DNA from: JABDQA01 sp963759125
GTDB taxonomy: Bacteria; Desulfobacterota; Desulfobulbia; Desulfobulbales; Desulfocapsaceae
Direction of reading: 5' to 3'
DNA: 64,000 nt
Assembly: GCA_963759125.1 (NCBI GenBank)
Contig: CAVWXN010000007.1
Span: forward strand, 186,001-250,000
The translations under genes and the position numbers were made by a program. The notes under the pieces were generated by a model. The model worked only from the letters and a program-made list of their open reading frames with translations, did not search any database and was not told the origin of the DNA. The first letter of the stretch is position 1. Every line of letters starts with the position of its first letter. Positions 44,101-53,627 of the stretch are shown here, piece after piece.

Positions 44101-46437
44101 GTGGCTACGAACGTTATAAAAGGTCTTGATCAGGACGGCAACCGCATCAACTCGATGGATTTTGAATACATCGTTCGGGAAGCGGCAACCGAATACTCTG
44201 AGCTGACGCTGCAGTCCTACGGTCAGCACAATATCGGCATCCGACTCCAGCGCGATGAAGGGCTGCATCTGCAGATCAAAGGACCCTGCGGCCAGCGGCT
44301 TGGTTCCATGGGAATGCCGGGAACGACGATCACCTGCGAAGGTTCGGTGTCGGACGATGTCGGCTATCTCAACATCGGTGCCGAAATAACCGTGCTCGGC
44401 GATGCCACCAACGGTGTCTGCAACGCCATGGCCGCCGGCAAGGTATTTATCGGCGGTTCAATCGGCGCCCGCGGTCTGACCATGACCAAATGGAATCCGG
44501 AATATGAAAAGCCGGAGCTCTGGGTACTCGGATCCACCGGCGATTCATTCGCCGAATTCAACTGCGGCGGGATCGCGGTCATCTGCGGGGTCGATCCCAA
44601 GAATCCCGAGAATGTGCTGGGTTACCGGCCCTGTGTCGGCATGGTCGGCGGGCTCATTTATTTCCGCGGCAAAGAGGACGGATCCTACTCCAAAACCAAC
44701 TCCAGACTCGATGTCCCCACTGACGACCAATGGCAGTGGTTGCTCGACAACATCCCCGGCTACCTCGAAAAAATCGGCCGGCAAGATCTTTTAGATAGCC
44801 TGACCGTCCGTGAGGAATGGCAGGTCTTAGCCTCGGTCACTCCCCAGGAGCGGGCCCTGATGTGGTCCGGCCCGATGCCGATGGCCCAGTTCAGGGACGA
44901 GTTCTGGAACAAGGCTTTTGGCGGCGGCGACCCGTTGCGTGATCTGGCCCCCGGTCTCGACCGATCCGCCATCGGTGCCATCGTCACCGGCGAAATGCGG
45001 CGCCGGACCCCCTGGTGGTCCAACAACGAGCAGGCTGCCCCCTGCACCTACTATTGTCCAATCCACATTCCGACCGTGGAGCGGCTCCGTCTCATACGCG
45101 AGGGCAAAATTGAAGAGGCCTATGAACTGATTCTGAGTTATACGCCGCTTCCCGCCTCGGTCTGCGGCGCAGTATGCCCAAATCTGTGTATGGAAAACTG
45201 TACCCGCACCGGCATCGACGGATCCATCGAGATGCAGGTACTGGGAAGAGCCGTGGCCAATTTCGACGCCCCCGAGGAGGCCGAATCGCTCGGTAAGAAA
45301 GTTGCCATAATCGGCGGTGGACCGGCCGGGCTCAATGCCGCCTGGCAGCTGGCCATCGGCGGAGTCGAAGCCCATATCTTCGAGCGCGATTCCCAGCTCG
45401 GCGGCAAACTGGCCCAGGTCGTTCCCTGGGAGCGCCTGCCTCAGGCAATCTGGGATGAAGAGATCAAGCGTTTTACCTCGCTGTCCAACGTCCACGTCCA
45501 TCTTGACACCGACATGACCCCCTCGACCTTCGAGCGCCTCCAGAAGGAATTCGACTACGTGGTGGTGGCGGTCGGAACCCATGAACCGAGAAGGCTCACC
45601 TTCCCCGGCCATGAGCGGGTCATCCCTGCCCTCGACTTTCTCAAGGAAGCCAAAGGCAAGGATTCGATGAATATCGGCAAGGAGATCGTAGTCATCGGCG
45701 CCGGTAATGTCGGCTGCGACGTGGCCTGTGAGGCCTACCGTCTGGGTGCCGACAGAGTCACCCTGGTCGATATTCAGAAACCGCTGGCTTTCGGCAAGGA
45801 AAAAGAAGCTGCGGAAGCTTATGGAGCCCGCTTCAAATGGCCGGTCATGACCAAAGAGGTGACCCCGGAAGGATTGGTGACCTCAGACGGTGAGTTGATC
45901 CCGGCCCATACCGTCTTTATTTCCATCGGCGATGTCCCCTCGCTGCCGTTTCTGCCCCGGTCTGTGCAGACCATGCAGGTGGGTGGCGCCGACTGGATCC
46001 AGACCGACCCGTCTCACAGAACTTCGGACGGCAAAATCCTGGCCATCGGTGATGTCGAACGACCTGGTCTGGCCACCGATGCGCTTGGGGCCGGAAAGAC
46101 CGCGGCCGAAGCAATCCTGGCGGAAATCCGTGGGGAGGAATGGAAACCGTTCACCAAACAGCTGGTTCCCCAACAGGCGCTGACTATCACCCATTACAAT
46201 CCGAGCGACAAGGGCAAGACTGAAGAGGACCAGGCCAGCCGCTGCCTCTCCTGCGCCACCTGTCGGGATTGTCATCTCTGCGAAACGATCTGTCCGACCG
46301 GGGCGATCACCAGAAATGAAATTCATATCGGCGCTGAAATCAGCTTCGAATATGTCTCGGATGATGACAAGTGCATCGGCTGCGGATTCTGCGCCGACAC
46401 CTGCCCCTGCGGTATCTGGCAGATGAACGCTTATTGA
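44101..46437 (+). CDS. Glutamate synthase GXGXG domain fused to GltD-like NAD(P)/FAD reductase and ferredoxin
   Basis: A 778-residue fusion. Residues about 20-260 are the GltB C-terminal beta-helix (GXGXG) domain (GMPGTTITCEGSVSDDVGYLNIGAEITVLGDATNG). From about 300: GltD-like with Cys pattern CTYYCPIHIP...CGAVCPNLCMENC, the FAD-binding IGGGPAGLNAAWQLAIGGVE, the NADPH-binding IGAGNVGCDVACEAYRLGA, and a C-terminal ferredoxin (CRDCHLCETICP, CIGCGFCADTCPC). It completes the enzyme as the electron-input subunit. GTG start at 44101 with AAGGAG upstream. A strong terminator follows. Confidence 0.9.
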   Translation: MATNVIKGLDQDGNRINSMDFEYIVREAATEYSELTLQSYGQHNIGIRLQRDEGLHLQIKGPCGQRLGSMGMPGTTITCEGSVSDDVGYLNIGAEITVLGDATNGVCNAMAAGKVFIGGSIGARGLTMTKWNPEYEKPELWVLGSTGDSFAEFNCGGIAVICGVDPKNPENVLGYRPCVGMVGGLIYFRGKEDGSYSKTNSRLDVPTDDQWQWLLDNIPGYLEKIGRQDLLDSLTVREEWQVLASVTPQERALMWSGPMPMAQFRDEFWNKAFGGGDPLRDLAPGLDRSAIGAIVTGEMRRRTPWWSNNEQAAPCTYYCPIHIPTVERLRLIREGKIEEAYELILSYTPLPASVCGAVCPNLCMENCTRTGIDGSIEMQVLGRAVANFDAPEEAESLGKKVAIIGGGPAGLNAAWQLAIGGVEAHIFERDSQLGGKLAQVVPWERLPQAIWDEEIKRFTSLSNVHVHLDTDMTPSTFERLQKEFDYVVVAVGTHEPRRLTFPGHERVIPALDFLKEAKGKDSMNIGKEIVVIGAGNVGCDVACEAYRLGADRVTLVDIQKPLAFGKEKEAAEAYGARFKWPVMTKEVTPEGLVTSDGELIPAHTVFISIGDVPSLPFLPRSVQTMQVGGADWIQTDPSHRTSDGKILAIGDVERPGLATDALGAGKTAAEAILAEIRGEEWKPFTKQLVPQQALTITHYNPSDKGKTEEDQASRCLSCATCRDCHLCETICPTGAITRNEIHIGAEISFEYVSDDDKCIGCGFCADTCPCGIWQMNAY

Positions 46438-46461
46438 GCGCAGAGCAGTATAAAGATAAAC

Positions 46462-46505
46462 GCCCCTCTGCCGCCAACCGAATTGTGGGCAGAGGGGCTT
46501 TTTTT
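46462..46505 (+). terminator. Rho-independent terminator of the glutamate synthase operon
   Basis: GCCCCTCTGC (46462-46471) pairs with GCAGAGGGGC (46489-46498), followed by seven T. It lies 25 nt after the stop and 33 nt before the convergent ogt gene. Confidence 0.92.
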
Positions 46506-46530
46506 ATGGTTTACCTTCACCCCTGGAAAG

Positions 46531-47026
46531 TCAGAGACGGTCGTGTACACCTTCATGATCCAGGAGGATCTTCTTCAGCTCAACTCCCGGCGCAAACCCG
46601 CCAATCCAGCCGCTTGAACCAACCAGCCGATGGCAGGGGATAATGACCGGCAACGGGTTTTTATTGGCGGCCTGGCCCACCGCCCTGGCCAGATGCGACA
46701 TTGCCCAGCCGACCGGCGAGTTGCCCATAGGACAGGATCTGGCCATACTCGATCTCAGCAAGGGCCCGCCACACTCGTTTTTGAAACTCTGTACCGGTGA
46801 GCATGAGCGGCAGATCAAACTTTTGGAGATTGCCCCTGAAATAATGATCAAGCTGAGTGCAGGCCTCCCTGAGTGGAGCTGACATCGAGGTCTTTTGAGC
46901 AGACATGTCGGCTTCCTTGTCACTGCCGAAAATCACAAAGCGGACATAATTATCGTCGCCCCCGATGGTCAGAGGCCCGACGATGGTGTCAACCACGATG
47001 CGCTCAACGAGCTGTTTTGTGTTCAT
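46531..47026 (-). CDS. ogt: Methylated-DNA--protein-cysteine methyltransferase (frameshifted)
   Basis: An O6-alkylguanine-DNA alkyltransferase of about 165 residues, split by a shift near 46704. First part, from ATG 47026: FQKRVWRALAEIEYGQILSYGQLAGRLGN. Second part: SHLARAVGQAANKNPLPVIIPCHRLVGSSGWIGGF, with the alkyl-acceptor Cys in the PCHR motif, then the C-terminal LKKILLDHEG. It repairs O6-alkylguanine by self-alkylation. A one-base change would restore the whole. Confidence 0.9.
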
Positions 47027-47158
47027 AGCATTTCTCCACGACCACTGATAGAGATGACAAGCTCACCCTCGAGCCGCTGATGACTTTACCAGAAAAGATG
47101 ATATATTCGATTCAGGCCACGCACAAACAGATAAGCCAACGGATTAGTATAACGAATC

Positions 47159-49252
47159 ATGAAGGATGCACTGCATAAAAAACTGAAGCCGATTATCGAG
47201 GTGCAGTCCATTCGCGGTGTCGACCTGCCGGTAGGGCTTGAGTTCAGGCAGCTGGTGGTCACTGGTCCACCAGGGGCCGGAAAAACCTACTACATCAACC
47301 GGATCCGCGGCTGGCCCAATGAGGGCTACCTGGATCTGACCCAAAGAGGGTGGTGGAAAAACCGAAGCCTTATCTACCGCCCCCGGGAAATCCATCTCGG
47401 CATCCCTTACGACGGTATAAAAGATGCCCTGGCGGTGTTCGACCAGGAGTGGCTCGATCTCGAACCGGACGCTCTGAAGATCGATTATCGTCGGATCAGA
47501 ATTCCTCCCGAGTCGAATTCGAAATTCTCCACCAACTGGCGGGACCGCTACATTTTCGAATTTCTGCTTCCCGAACCTGAAGTAATCTTCGAGCGAAGAA
47601 TGAACCGGCAGAAAGACGGCTACTTCCCGGTGGACGCCAACCTTGATCTGGAGACCGTGGCCAGGCAACTCGATGTCTATAGCCGGGTCGCCCTGTTTCT
47701 CCACCGGGCGGGAATGAACGTCTACATCCGCAGTGAATTGACCCAGCCGCCGATGCTGATCAGCGAGAAGGGAGAGGTGGCCCTGCCGCCCTGGGCTGTC
47801 TCCACCATCGAGCCGAGGCCGAGTCTGAAAACGGTATCGGGCTGGAAGCAGATGCTCGTCGGTCAGGGCAAGGTCCCCTGGTTCACGGTCACCGATGAGA
47901 TCCAGAACTTAAACCAATCTTCCAGAATTCCACATGACGGCAAAAGTCTCGACCTCATTGTTGGCCGCCTCCATCTGAGGCTGGCCCCGGAAATTCCGCT
48001 GGGGGCCAGAAAAAGATTTCTGCGGCAGAACAAAAACTGGATCATCAGGAAACCGGAAACCTGCAGCGATCGGCAAATTAGGGGATTTGCCCGGGTCAAA
48101 CCGGGTGAAACCGTGACTCTGGGTCGTGACAACAAGGATTATGATCACATTTTCAACTTCAAGAAAGATGTGGCCAAGCGCCACGTCGCCATCACCAACA
48201 GCAGGGGAGACCTGATCATCCGGCCGCTGGCCAGAGAGAAACCGGTGAAGATCGTCCGGCTTGACGATCAGGATACCCGCGAACAGATGGGGGCAGACCG
48301 GGTCAGGGCCATGCTCGAGGTTCGGGAACTCCTCGGCGGCACCATTGCGGAGCTCGAAGAAAAAGCAGCGCTTGAGCTGATCGGCGAAGTTAACCAGATT
48401 CTCCTGGAGCAACCCTATCGCCCCCTCGACCACAAAAAGCAACCCGGAGGACTACTGGAGCTCGGCGACGGACCCTCGCCGGTAGTGATTGGTGATCTGC
48501 ACGGCCAGGTCGACAATCTGCTGAAGATTCTCACCGAGAACTGTCTGGTCCAGGCCCTGCAAAACAACCGTGCCATACTCTGCATTCTCGGCGATGCGGT
48601 TCACAGCGAGAATCTGGGTGAGATGGAGAACATGGACAGCTCCATCCTGATCATGGATCTGATCTTTACCCTGATCAAGGCCTTTCCTGCCAATGTCTTC
48701 TATTTACGCGGTAATCACGACAGCTTCAGCCCGGAGCTCTCGAAGAACGGGGTCCCCCAGGGCCTCCTGATGAAGAGAGCCCTGGCAGAAACAAGAGGGA
48801 CGGCCTATGTTGAAGAGATGCAGAGGTTTTACGAGCTGTTGCCCTACATGGTCGTCTCCACGTCTTTCATCGGCATACACGCGGGACCGCCAAGGGCGGA
48901 GACGAACAAAGAACAGATCATTGATGTCAGCAGCAATTCGGAGCTGGCCAGGGCACTCACCCAGAATCGCATCAAACGGCCCTATTACCCGGCCGGATAT
49001 GGAAAAACAGAGATCAAAGCACTGCGCAAAACGCTTGAAGCCCCAAAATCGACGCCGGTGATCGTCGGCCATACCCCGCTTGACCCCTTCGGTTCAATCT
49101 GGCAGAACGTCGGCTCCATCAAGAATCACCACATCATCTCCAGCTCCAACGTCAACGGCCCGGGAATTTTTATCCGGATCAAAGGCCGGATGATTCCCCT
49201 GACCTATCCAGCCGAGCCGCTCACCAGGCTCATTAACCGGCTCCAAGCCTAA
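47159..49252 (+). CDS. P-loop NTPase - FHA-like domain - PPP-family protein phosphatase fusion
   Basis: A 697-residue protein with three parts. Residues 36-43 are Walker A (GPPGAGKT) of a P-loop NTPase/kinase-like domain (to about 200). Residues 300-365 look like an FHA phosphothreonine-binding domain: GETVTLGRDNKDYDHIF, then KRHVAITN, with the GR, RH and N positions kept. Residues 440-697 are a PPP-type metallophosphatase: GDLHGQ 445-450, GDAVHS 478-483 (usually GDxVDR), RGNHD 517-521, HAGPP 574-578, VGHTP 636-640. It would bind phosphoproteins and remove phosphate, perhaps controlled by NTP. It is followed by a Pho-box-like sequence and phosphate-uptake genes. Function unknown. Confidence 0.8.
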   Translation: MKDALHKKLKPIIEVQSIRGVDLPVGLEFRQLVVTGPPGAGKTYYINRIRGWPNEGYLDLTQRGWWKNRSLIYRPREIHLGIPYDGIKDALAVFDQEWLDLEPDALKIDYRRIRIPPESNSKFSTNWRDRYIFEFLLPEPEVIFERRMNRQKDGYFPVDANLDLETVARQLDVYSRVALFLHRAGMNVYIRSELTQPPMLISEKGEVALPPWAVSTIEPRPSLKTVSGWKQMLVGQGKVPWFTVTDEIQNLNQSSRIPHDGKSLDLIVGRLHLRLAPEIPLGARKRFLRQNKNWIIRKPETCSDRQIRGFARVKPGETVTLGRDNKDYDHIFNFKKDVAKRHVAITNSRGDLIIRPLAREKPVKIVRLDDQDTREQMGADRVRAMLEVRELLGGTIAELEEKAALELIGEVNQILLEQPYRPLDHKKQPGGLLELGDGPSPVVIGDLHGQVDNLLKILTENCLVQALQNNRAILCILGDAVHSENLGEMENMDSSILIMDLIFTLIKAFPANVFYLRGNHDSFSPELSKNGVPQGLLMKRALAETRGTAYVEEMQRFYELLPYMVVSTSFIGIHAGPPRAETNKEQIIDVSSNSELARALTQNRIKRPYYPAGYGKTEIKALRKTLEAPKSTPVIVGHTPLDPFGSIWQNVGSIKNHHIISSSNVNGPGIFIRIKGRMIPLTYPAEPLTRLINRLQA

Positions 49253-49427
49253 CCAAGGATTCGCGCCTCCTAACTAGTTTCGATCCGGAAACAAACTAAA
49301 TCTTAACATTTCTCTGTATTGCCTACTGGCAAAGGTATTGGAGGTATCAGGCGGAGCCTTTCCGGGACAGTAATCGTCCAGCTTTAACCTGTCCGCCATA
49401 TTATCCTTGAATCTACCCCCGTCATCT

Positions 49428-49457
49428 GCTAACTAAACCTTAACTTTCCCTTAACTA
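49428..49457 (+). promoter_or_regulatory. Pho-box-like 11-bp direct repeats
   Basis: Three 8-mers at an 11-bp period: GCTAACTA (49428), CTTAACTT (49439) and CTTAACTA (49450), with 3-nt AT/C spacers. The 11-bp spacing is that of PhoB boxes; the CTTAAC core resembles PhoB-type sites outside the enterobacteria. It lies 49 nt upstream of the DUF47-Pit phosphate operon, where PhoB control would be expected. Confidence 0.55.
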
Positions 49458-49505
49458 TCCGGGGTCAATCTCCCGGAATTACAAAGCTGGCTTCCAGAGG
49501 GATAT

Positions 49506-50192
49506 ATGGATATCAAATCGACAACACCGCTCTCAGATCTATTCAGGACCTCGCCGTTCAAACCGGTGCAGGAACATATGCGGGTGACTTTCTCCTGCAT
49601 ATGTTTGCTTCCACCTCTGCTCGATGCCCTGTATAGAAATGACTATCTGCAGCTCAGCGAGTTCGCCGAGGAGATCATCAAGCTCGAATCGGCAGCGGAC
49701 GACATCAAACAGGACTTCCGGGTACACCTGCCCAATACCCTGCTGCTGCCGGTTGATCGGGAAGACCTGCTCAATCTGATCAGCGATCAGGACGGGCTGG
49801 CCGATCTGGTCGAAGAGATTGCCAAAGCACTTGTCTGCCGGGATATGGAAGTGCCGGATCCGATCAAGGACCTGCTCGATGAACTGCTCGAGGGTACGAT
49901 GGAAATCTCGGTTGCGGCCAAGGACCTGATCGAGCGTCTCGATGAACTGCTCCAGGTCGGTTTCCGCGGCCGGGAACAGGAAAAGGTGTCGGTGATGATA
50001 GCCGGTGTCCGGCGCAGCGAGCACAATATTGACAGTATCATGTTCCGGATACGAAGGAAGCTCTTCGAATCTGAAAAAGATCTCAATCCGGTGGATGCCA
50101 TGTTCTGGTACCAGCTCATCTCCCTGGTCGGCGCCATATCCGATCAGGCCGAAAATGTGGCTGACCGCCTTCTTCTCTTCCTCTCAAAATAG
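49506..50192 (+). CDS. DUF47 (PhoU-like) phosphate transport regulator
   Basis: A 228-residue, mostly helical DUF47/PhoU-like protein with typical LSEFAEEIIKLESAADDIKQDFRVHLPNTLLLPVDREDLLNLISDQD. These proteins are found upstream of Pit transporters and probably regulate them by binding metal and the transporter. It follows a Pho-box-like repeat and ends 9 nt before pit. Confidence 0.9.
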   Translation: MDIKSTTPLSDLFRTSPFKPVQEHMRVTFSCICLLPPLLDALYRNDYLQLSEFAEEIIKLESAADDIKQDFRVHLPNTLLLPVDREDLLNLISDQDGLADLVEEIAKALVCRDMEVPDPIKDLLDELLEGTMEISVAAKDLIERLDELLQVGFRGREQEKVSVMIAGVRRSEHNIDSIMFRIRRKLFESEKDLNPVDAMFWYQLISLVGAISDQAENVADRLLLFLSK

Positions 50193-50201
50193 GCTGATAC
50201 C

Positions 50202-51467
50202 ATGGATATAATTGCTGCCTACGGAACGGTATTCGTTATTCTGGCTATCATTTTCGGCCTTTACATGACCTGGGGCATCGGCGCCAACGACCTGGCCAAT
50301 GCCATGGGCACCTCGGTTGGCGCCGGCGCGGTGACCATCAAACAGGCCATAGCCATCGCCATAATCTTTGAATTTTCCGGAGCCGTCCTGGCCGGCGGCC
50401 ACGTGACCAGTACCATCCGCAAAGGTATTATCGATCCCACCTCAATAATCAACTCCCCCGAGATCCTCGTCTACGGCATGCTGGCTTCCCTTCTGGCTGC
50501 GGCATTCTGGCTGATGATCGCCTCCTGGAAAGGCTGGCCGGTATCGACCACCCATTCGATCATCGGCGCGCTCATAGGTTTTGCCATCGTCGGCATCGGG
50601 CCGGACGCGGTAAAATGGAACAAGGTGGCCAGCGTTGTCGGCAGCTGGGTGGTTAGCCCGGTGGTGGGCGGCACCATATCATTTCTGCTGGTGATGAGTA
50701 CCAGAAAGCTTATCTTCGATACTGAAAATCCGCTGAAGAACGCCAAGCGCTATGCTCCCTGGTATGTCTTTCTGGTCGGTTTCATCATCTCCCTGGTGAC
50801 CATGTTCAAGGGGTTGACGCATCTGAAAATCGATTTGAGCGTCCCCCAGAGTTTCGGGGTGGCGGTGATCATCGGCCTCATGACCGCCGGGATAAGCTGG
50901 TATTTTATCAGGCGTATCGAGGCCGACCGGGAAGCCGATCGGGATTTTCATTTCGCCAGCGTCGAGAAGGTGTTTGCCCCGATGATGCTCTTTACCGCTT
51001 GTGCGATGGCCTTCGCCCACGGTTCAAACGACGTGGCCAACGGCATTGGGCCGCTGGCGGCGGTGGTGAGTATCGTCAGTTCCGGCGGCGAGGTGATGCA
51101 GAAATCGGTACTGCCCATTTGGGTACTGCTGCTCGGTGGCTTCGGTATTGTGTTGGGGCTGATCACCCTGGGCTACCGGGTGATGCTGACCGTCGGCAGA
51201 AAAATAACCGAATTGACCCCCTCAAGAGGATTCTGTGCCGAACTGGCTGCGGCAACCACGGTCGTTATTGCCAGCCGGACAGGGTTGCCGGTTTCGACCA
51301 CTCACATCCTGGTCGGCTCGGTCCTCGGGGTGGGCCTGGCCAGAGGAATCGGCGCCCTGGACCTGCGAGTGGTGTTCAATATCATCGTCAGCTGGCTGGT
51401 CACCCTGCCCGCCGGGGCCATCATGGCTATGCTGTTCTTTTTTACGCTGAAAGGAATCTTCAGTTAA
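50202..51467 (+). CDS. pit: Inorganic phosphate transporter, PiT family
   Basis: A 421-residue membrane protein with about 10 TMs and the two PiT signatures: WGIGANDLANAMGTSVGAGAV near residue 26 and FAHGSNDVANGIGPLAAVV near 268. It imports phosphate (as metal phosphate in symport with H+ or Na+) across the inner membrane. Its 3' end overlaps the convergent PBP gene by 4 nt. Together with the DUF47 gene it forms a two-gene operon. Confidence 0.93.
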   Translation: MDIIAAYGTVFVILAIIFGLYMTWGIGANDLANAMGTSVGAGAVTIKQAIAIAIIFEFSGAVLAGGHVTSTIRKGIIDPTSIINSPEILVYGMLASLLAAAFWLMIASWKGWPVSTTHSIIGALIGFAIVGIGPDAVKWNKVASVVGSWVVSPVVGGTISFLLVMSTRKLIFDTENPLKNAKRYAPWYVFLVGFIISLVTMFKGLTHLKIDLSVPQSFGVAVIIGLMTAGISWYFIRRIEADREADRDFHFASVEKVFAPMMLFTACAMAFAHGSNDVANGIGPLAAVVSIVSSGGEVMQKSVLPIWVLLLGGFGIVLGLITLGYRVMLTVGRKITELTPSRGFCAELAAATTVVIASRTGLPVSTTHILVGSVLGVGLARGIGALDLRVVFNIIVSWLVTLPAGAIMAMLFFFTLKGIFS

Positions 51468-53320
51468 TCAGCTCTGCTCTCGGTTCTGGCCATGTAATCC
51501 CGCCAGATCGGAGCCGCAGTGCGGCCACCGTTTTCGGCTCGGCCTAAGCTCTGATTGCGGTCATGGCCAACCCAGACCCCGGTAATCCGCTGATTCTGAA
51601 AACCGATGAACCAGGCATCGCGGTTTTCGTCGGAGGTGCCGGTCTTGCCGCCGATAACTCCCGGAACCCCCGCAGCCCGTTTACCTGTTCCCCGGCTGAT
51701 CACCTCTGTGAGCATCGATTTCACCCTGCCGGCGCTGCTCCGGCTCATGACCGTGTTCTGCTTCGGCTTATGACGGTAAATCGTCTCTCCCCCATGGGTT
51801 CTAATCGACTCGATAAGGGTCGGCAGCGTGTAGGCGCCTTCGCAGACAAATGGCTGATAGGACGCACTCATCTCGAGCGGCGATACATCCACAGCCCCGA
51901 GCGCCAATGAGAGATCTGGGGGCAGCTCGGTGCTGATGCCGGCGGCGCGGGCAATCTGATGGACCGGTTTGACCCCTATTTGCTGCATGGTCTTCACCGC
52001 CGGGATATTATAAGAGTAAATCAGGGCCCGGCTCAGACTGACCGGGCCGTAATTTTTTCCGGAGAAATTTTTCGGCTTCCATGATTTTCCGTCCGCGCCC
52101 CGAATCGACAGCGGTTCGTCGACGATTATGGTATCGGTCGTCCAGCCCTTCTCCAGAGCTGCACTGTAGACCAGCGGCTTGAATACTGACCCGGCTGGCC
52201 GTTTGGCCTGCACCGCCCGATTAAACGGCGTGGCGTTGAAATCGGTACCACCGATCAGGGCCCGAACCCTGCCGCTGCAGCCCTCGAGGGCTACCAGTGC
52301 CGCTTCCGGAGCTCCGTTTCCTCCGCCGTTACGGGCTGCAACCGCTGCGACCCCGGCTCGAACGGCTCGCTGCCCTGCCATCTGCGCCTGTTGATCGAGA
52401 TTCGTGTAGATTTTCAAACCAGCCGTTTGCAGCGATCCCCCGATCATCTTCTCGGCCCGCTTCCTGACCACCTGGAGATAGTAGCCGTTGGCACCCTGCC
52501 GCTGGGCCGAACCAGCCAGTTTAGGGGCAATATTATAGGCCGCATTGGCTTCTGATTCAGAAACGTAGCCGTCAGCGGCCATTCTGTTGAGCACATAGCG
52601 TTGACGCTGGTGGGCCTTATCCCAATTATCGATCGGTGAATAGCGGCTCGGAGCCTGGGGCAGGCCGGCCAGCAGGGCGATCTCGCCCAGATTGAGTTCG
52701 GCGGCATGTTTATCGTAATAAGTCAAAGCCGCAGCCTCGACTCCATAGGCTCCCTCACCCAGGTAAATATGATTGAGATAGATATAGATAATCTCATCCT
52801 TGCTGAGCTGGCGATCGATCCGCCAGGCCAGGATCGCCTCTTTGAATTTCCGCAGGTAGGTTTTCTCCGGTGTCAGCAACAACCCTTTGGCCACCTGCTG
52901 GGTTATGGTCGACCCCCCCTGACTCTTTCCACCCTGCCTGATATTGTTGATCAGTGCCCTGAGCACCGAGAAGAAATCGAGCCCCGGGTGCTCGTAAAAT
53001 CTGCCGTCTTCGGCAGCAACAAACGCCTTGGGCAGCAGCGGCGGCATCTTGTCCAGACCGATCACAATCCGCCTCTCGGTCGCCACCAGGTCGACCAGCT
53101 TGCCGTGACGATCGAGGATCAGGGTGGCCTGGGGCGGATTGTACTGGGAGACATCCCGAATTCCCGGAATGTGCAACTGGTCAAGGACGAACAGCAAGAC
53201 TCCCAGAAACATGGTCAGCACAAGAGTGACTCCGAACATGAAGCCGATGATATGCCGTTCATTGAACGGCTTTCTGCGCTTGCTCGGCGAGGCCGGTTTT
53301 TTATTTTTAGAAACAGCCAC
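51464..53320 (-). CDS. Class A penicillin-binding protein (PBP1A-type transglycosylase/transpeptidase)
   Basis: A 618-residue bifunctional PBP. A basic N-terminus and TM (25-47) are followed by the GT51 transglycosylase: AAEDGRFYEHPGLD (catalytic Glu104) and GGSTITQQVAKGLLLTPEKTYLRKFKEAILAWRID. The transpeptidase has SVFKPL (SxxK), SYN and GKTGTS. It polymerises and cross-links peptidoglycan. Shorter than E. coli PBP1A, without the OB insert. Convergent with the pit gene. Confidence 0.94.
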   Translation of the reverse strand: MAVSKNKKPASPSKRRKPFNERHIIGFMFGVTLVLTMFLGVLLFVLDQLHIPGIRDVSQYNPPQATLILDRHGKLVDLVATERRIVIGLDKMPPLLPKAFVAAEDGRFYEHPGLDFFSVLRALINNIRQGGKSQGGSTITQQVAKGLLLTPEKTYLRKFKEAILAWRIDRQLSKDEIIYIYLNHIYLGEGAYGVEAAALTYYDKHAAELNLGEIALLAGLPQAPSRYSPIDNWDKAHQRQRYVLNRMAADGYVSESEANAAYNIAPKLAGSAQRQGANGYYLQVVRKRAEKMIGGSLQTAGLKIYTNLDQQAQMAGQRAVRAGVAAVAARNGGGNGAPEAALVALEGCSGRVRALIGGTDFNATPFNRAVQAKRPAGSVFKPLVYSAALEKGWTTDTIIVDEPLSIRGADGKSWKPKNFSGKNYGPVSLSRALIYSYNIPAVKTMQQIGVKPVHQIARAAGISTELPPDLSLALGAVDVSPLEMSASYQPFVCEGAYTLPTLIESIRTHGGETIYRHKPKQNTVMSRSSAGRVKSMLTEVISRGTGKRAAGVPGVIGGKTGTSDENRDAWFIGFQNQRITGVWVGHDRNQSLGRAENGGRTAAPIWRDYMARTESRAD

Positions 53321-53627
53321 TTAAATTATTTTTTGGGGTTGCGTTTATATCTGCCGCTGCGGTCATTTAGAGACCAGGGCCCTGTCATTGTCGTAGTAAT
53401 GTGGAGGAATAAAAACCACAATGGCAGGAAATGCCAGAAAATAAAGAGAGGTACGTCAACGAGACAGAAATTGGAGGAGGTACCGATTGAACTACCGATG
53501 CAGAGCCATAGAACACAGGCACGGCAGCAGCGCAGGGCCGCTGCCGCAATGAACTTGTCGCCCGATCAGCGGGAAATGGGTGAAGGAGGCGACAGCACCC
53601 ACTAATAAGCTGCCGCCCAGGCAGTGG
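53321..53627. other. Intergenic stretch, nothing recognised
   Basis: 307 nt between the PBP gene and the downstream hypothetical gene on the same strand. No hairpin or ORF with recognisable protein. Confidence 0.35.
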
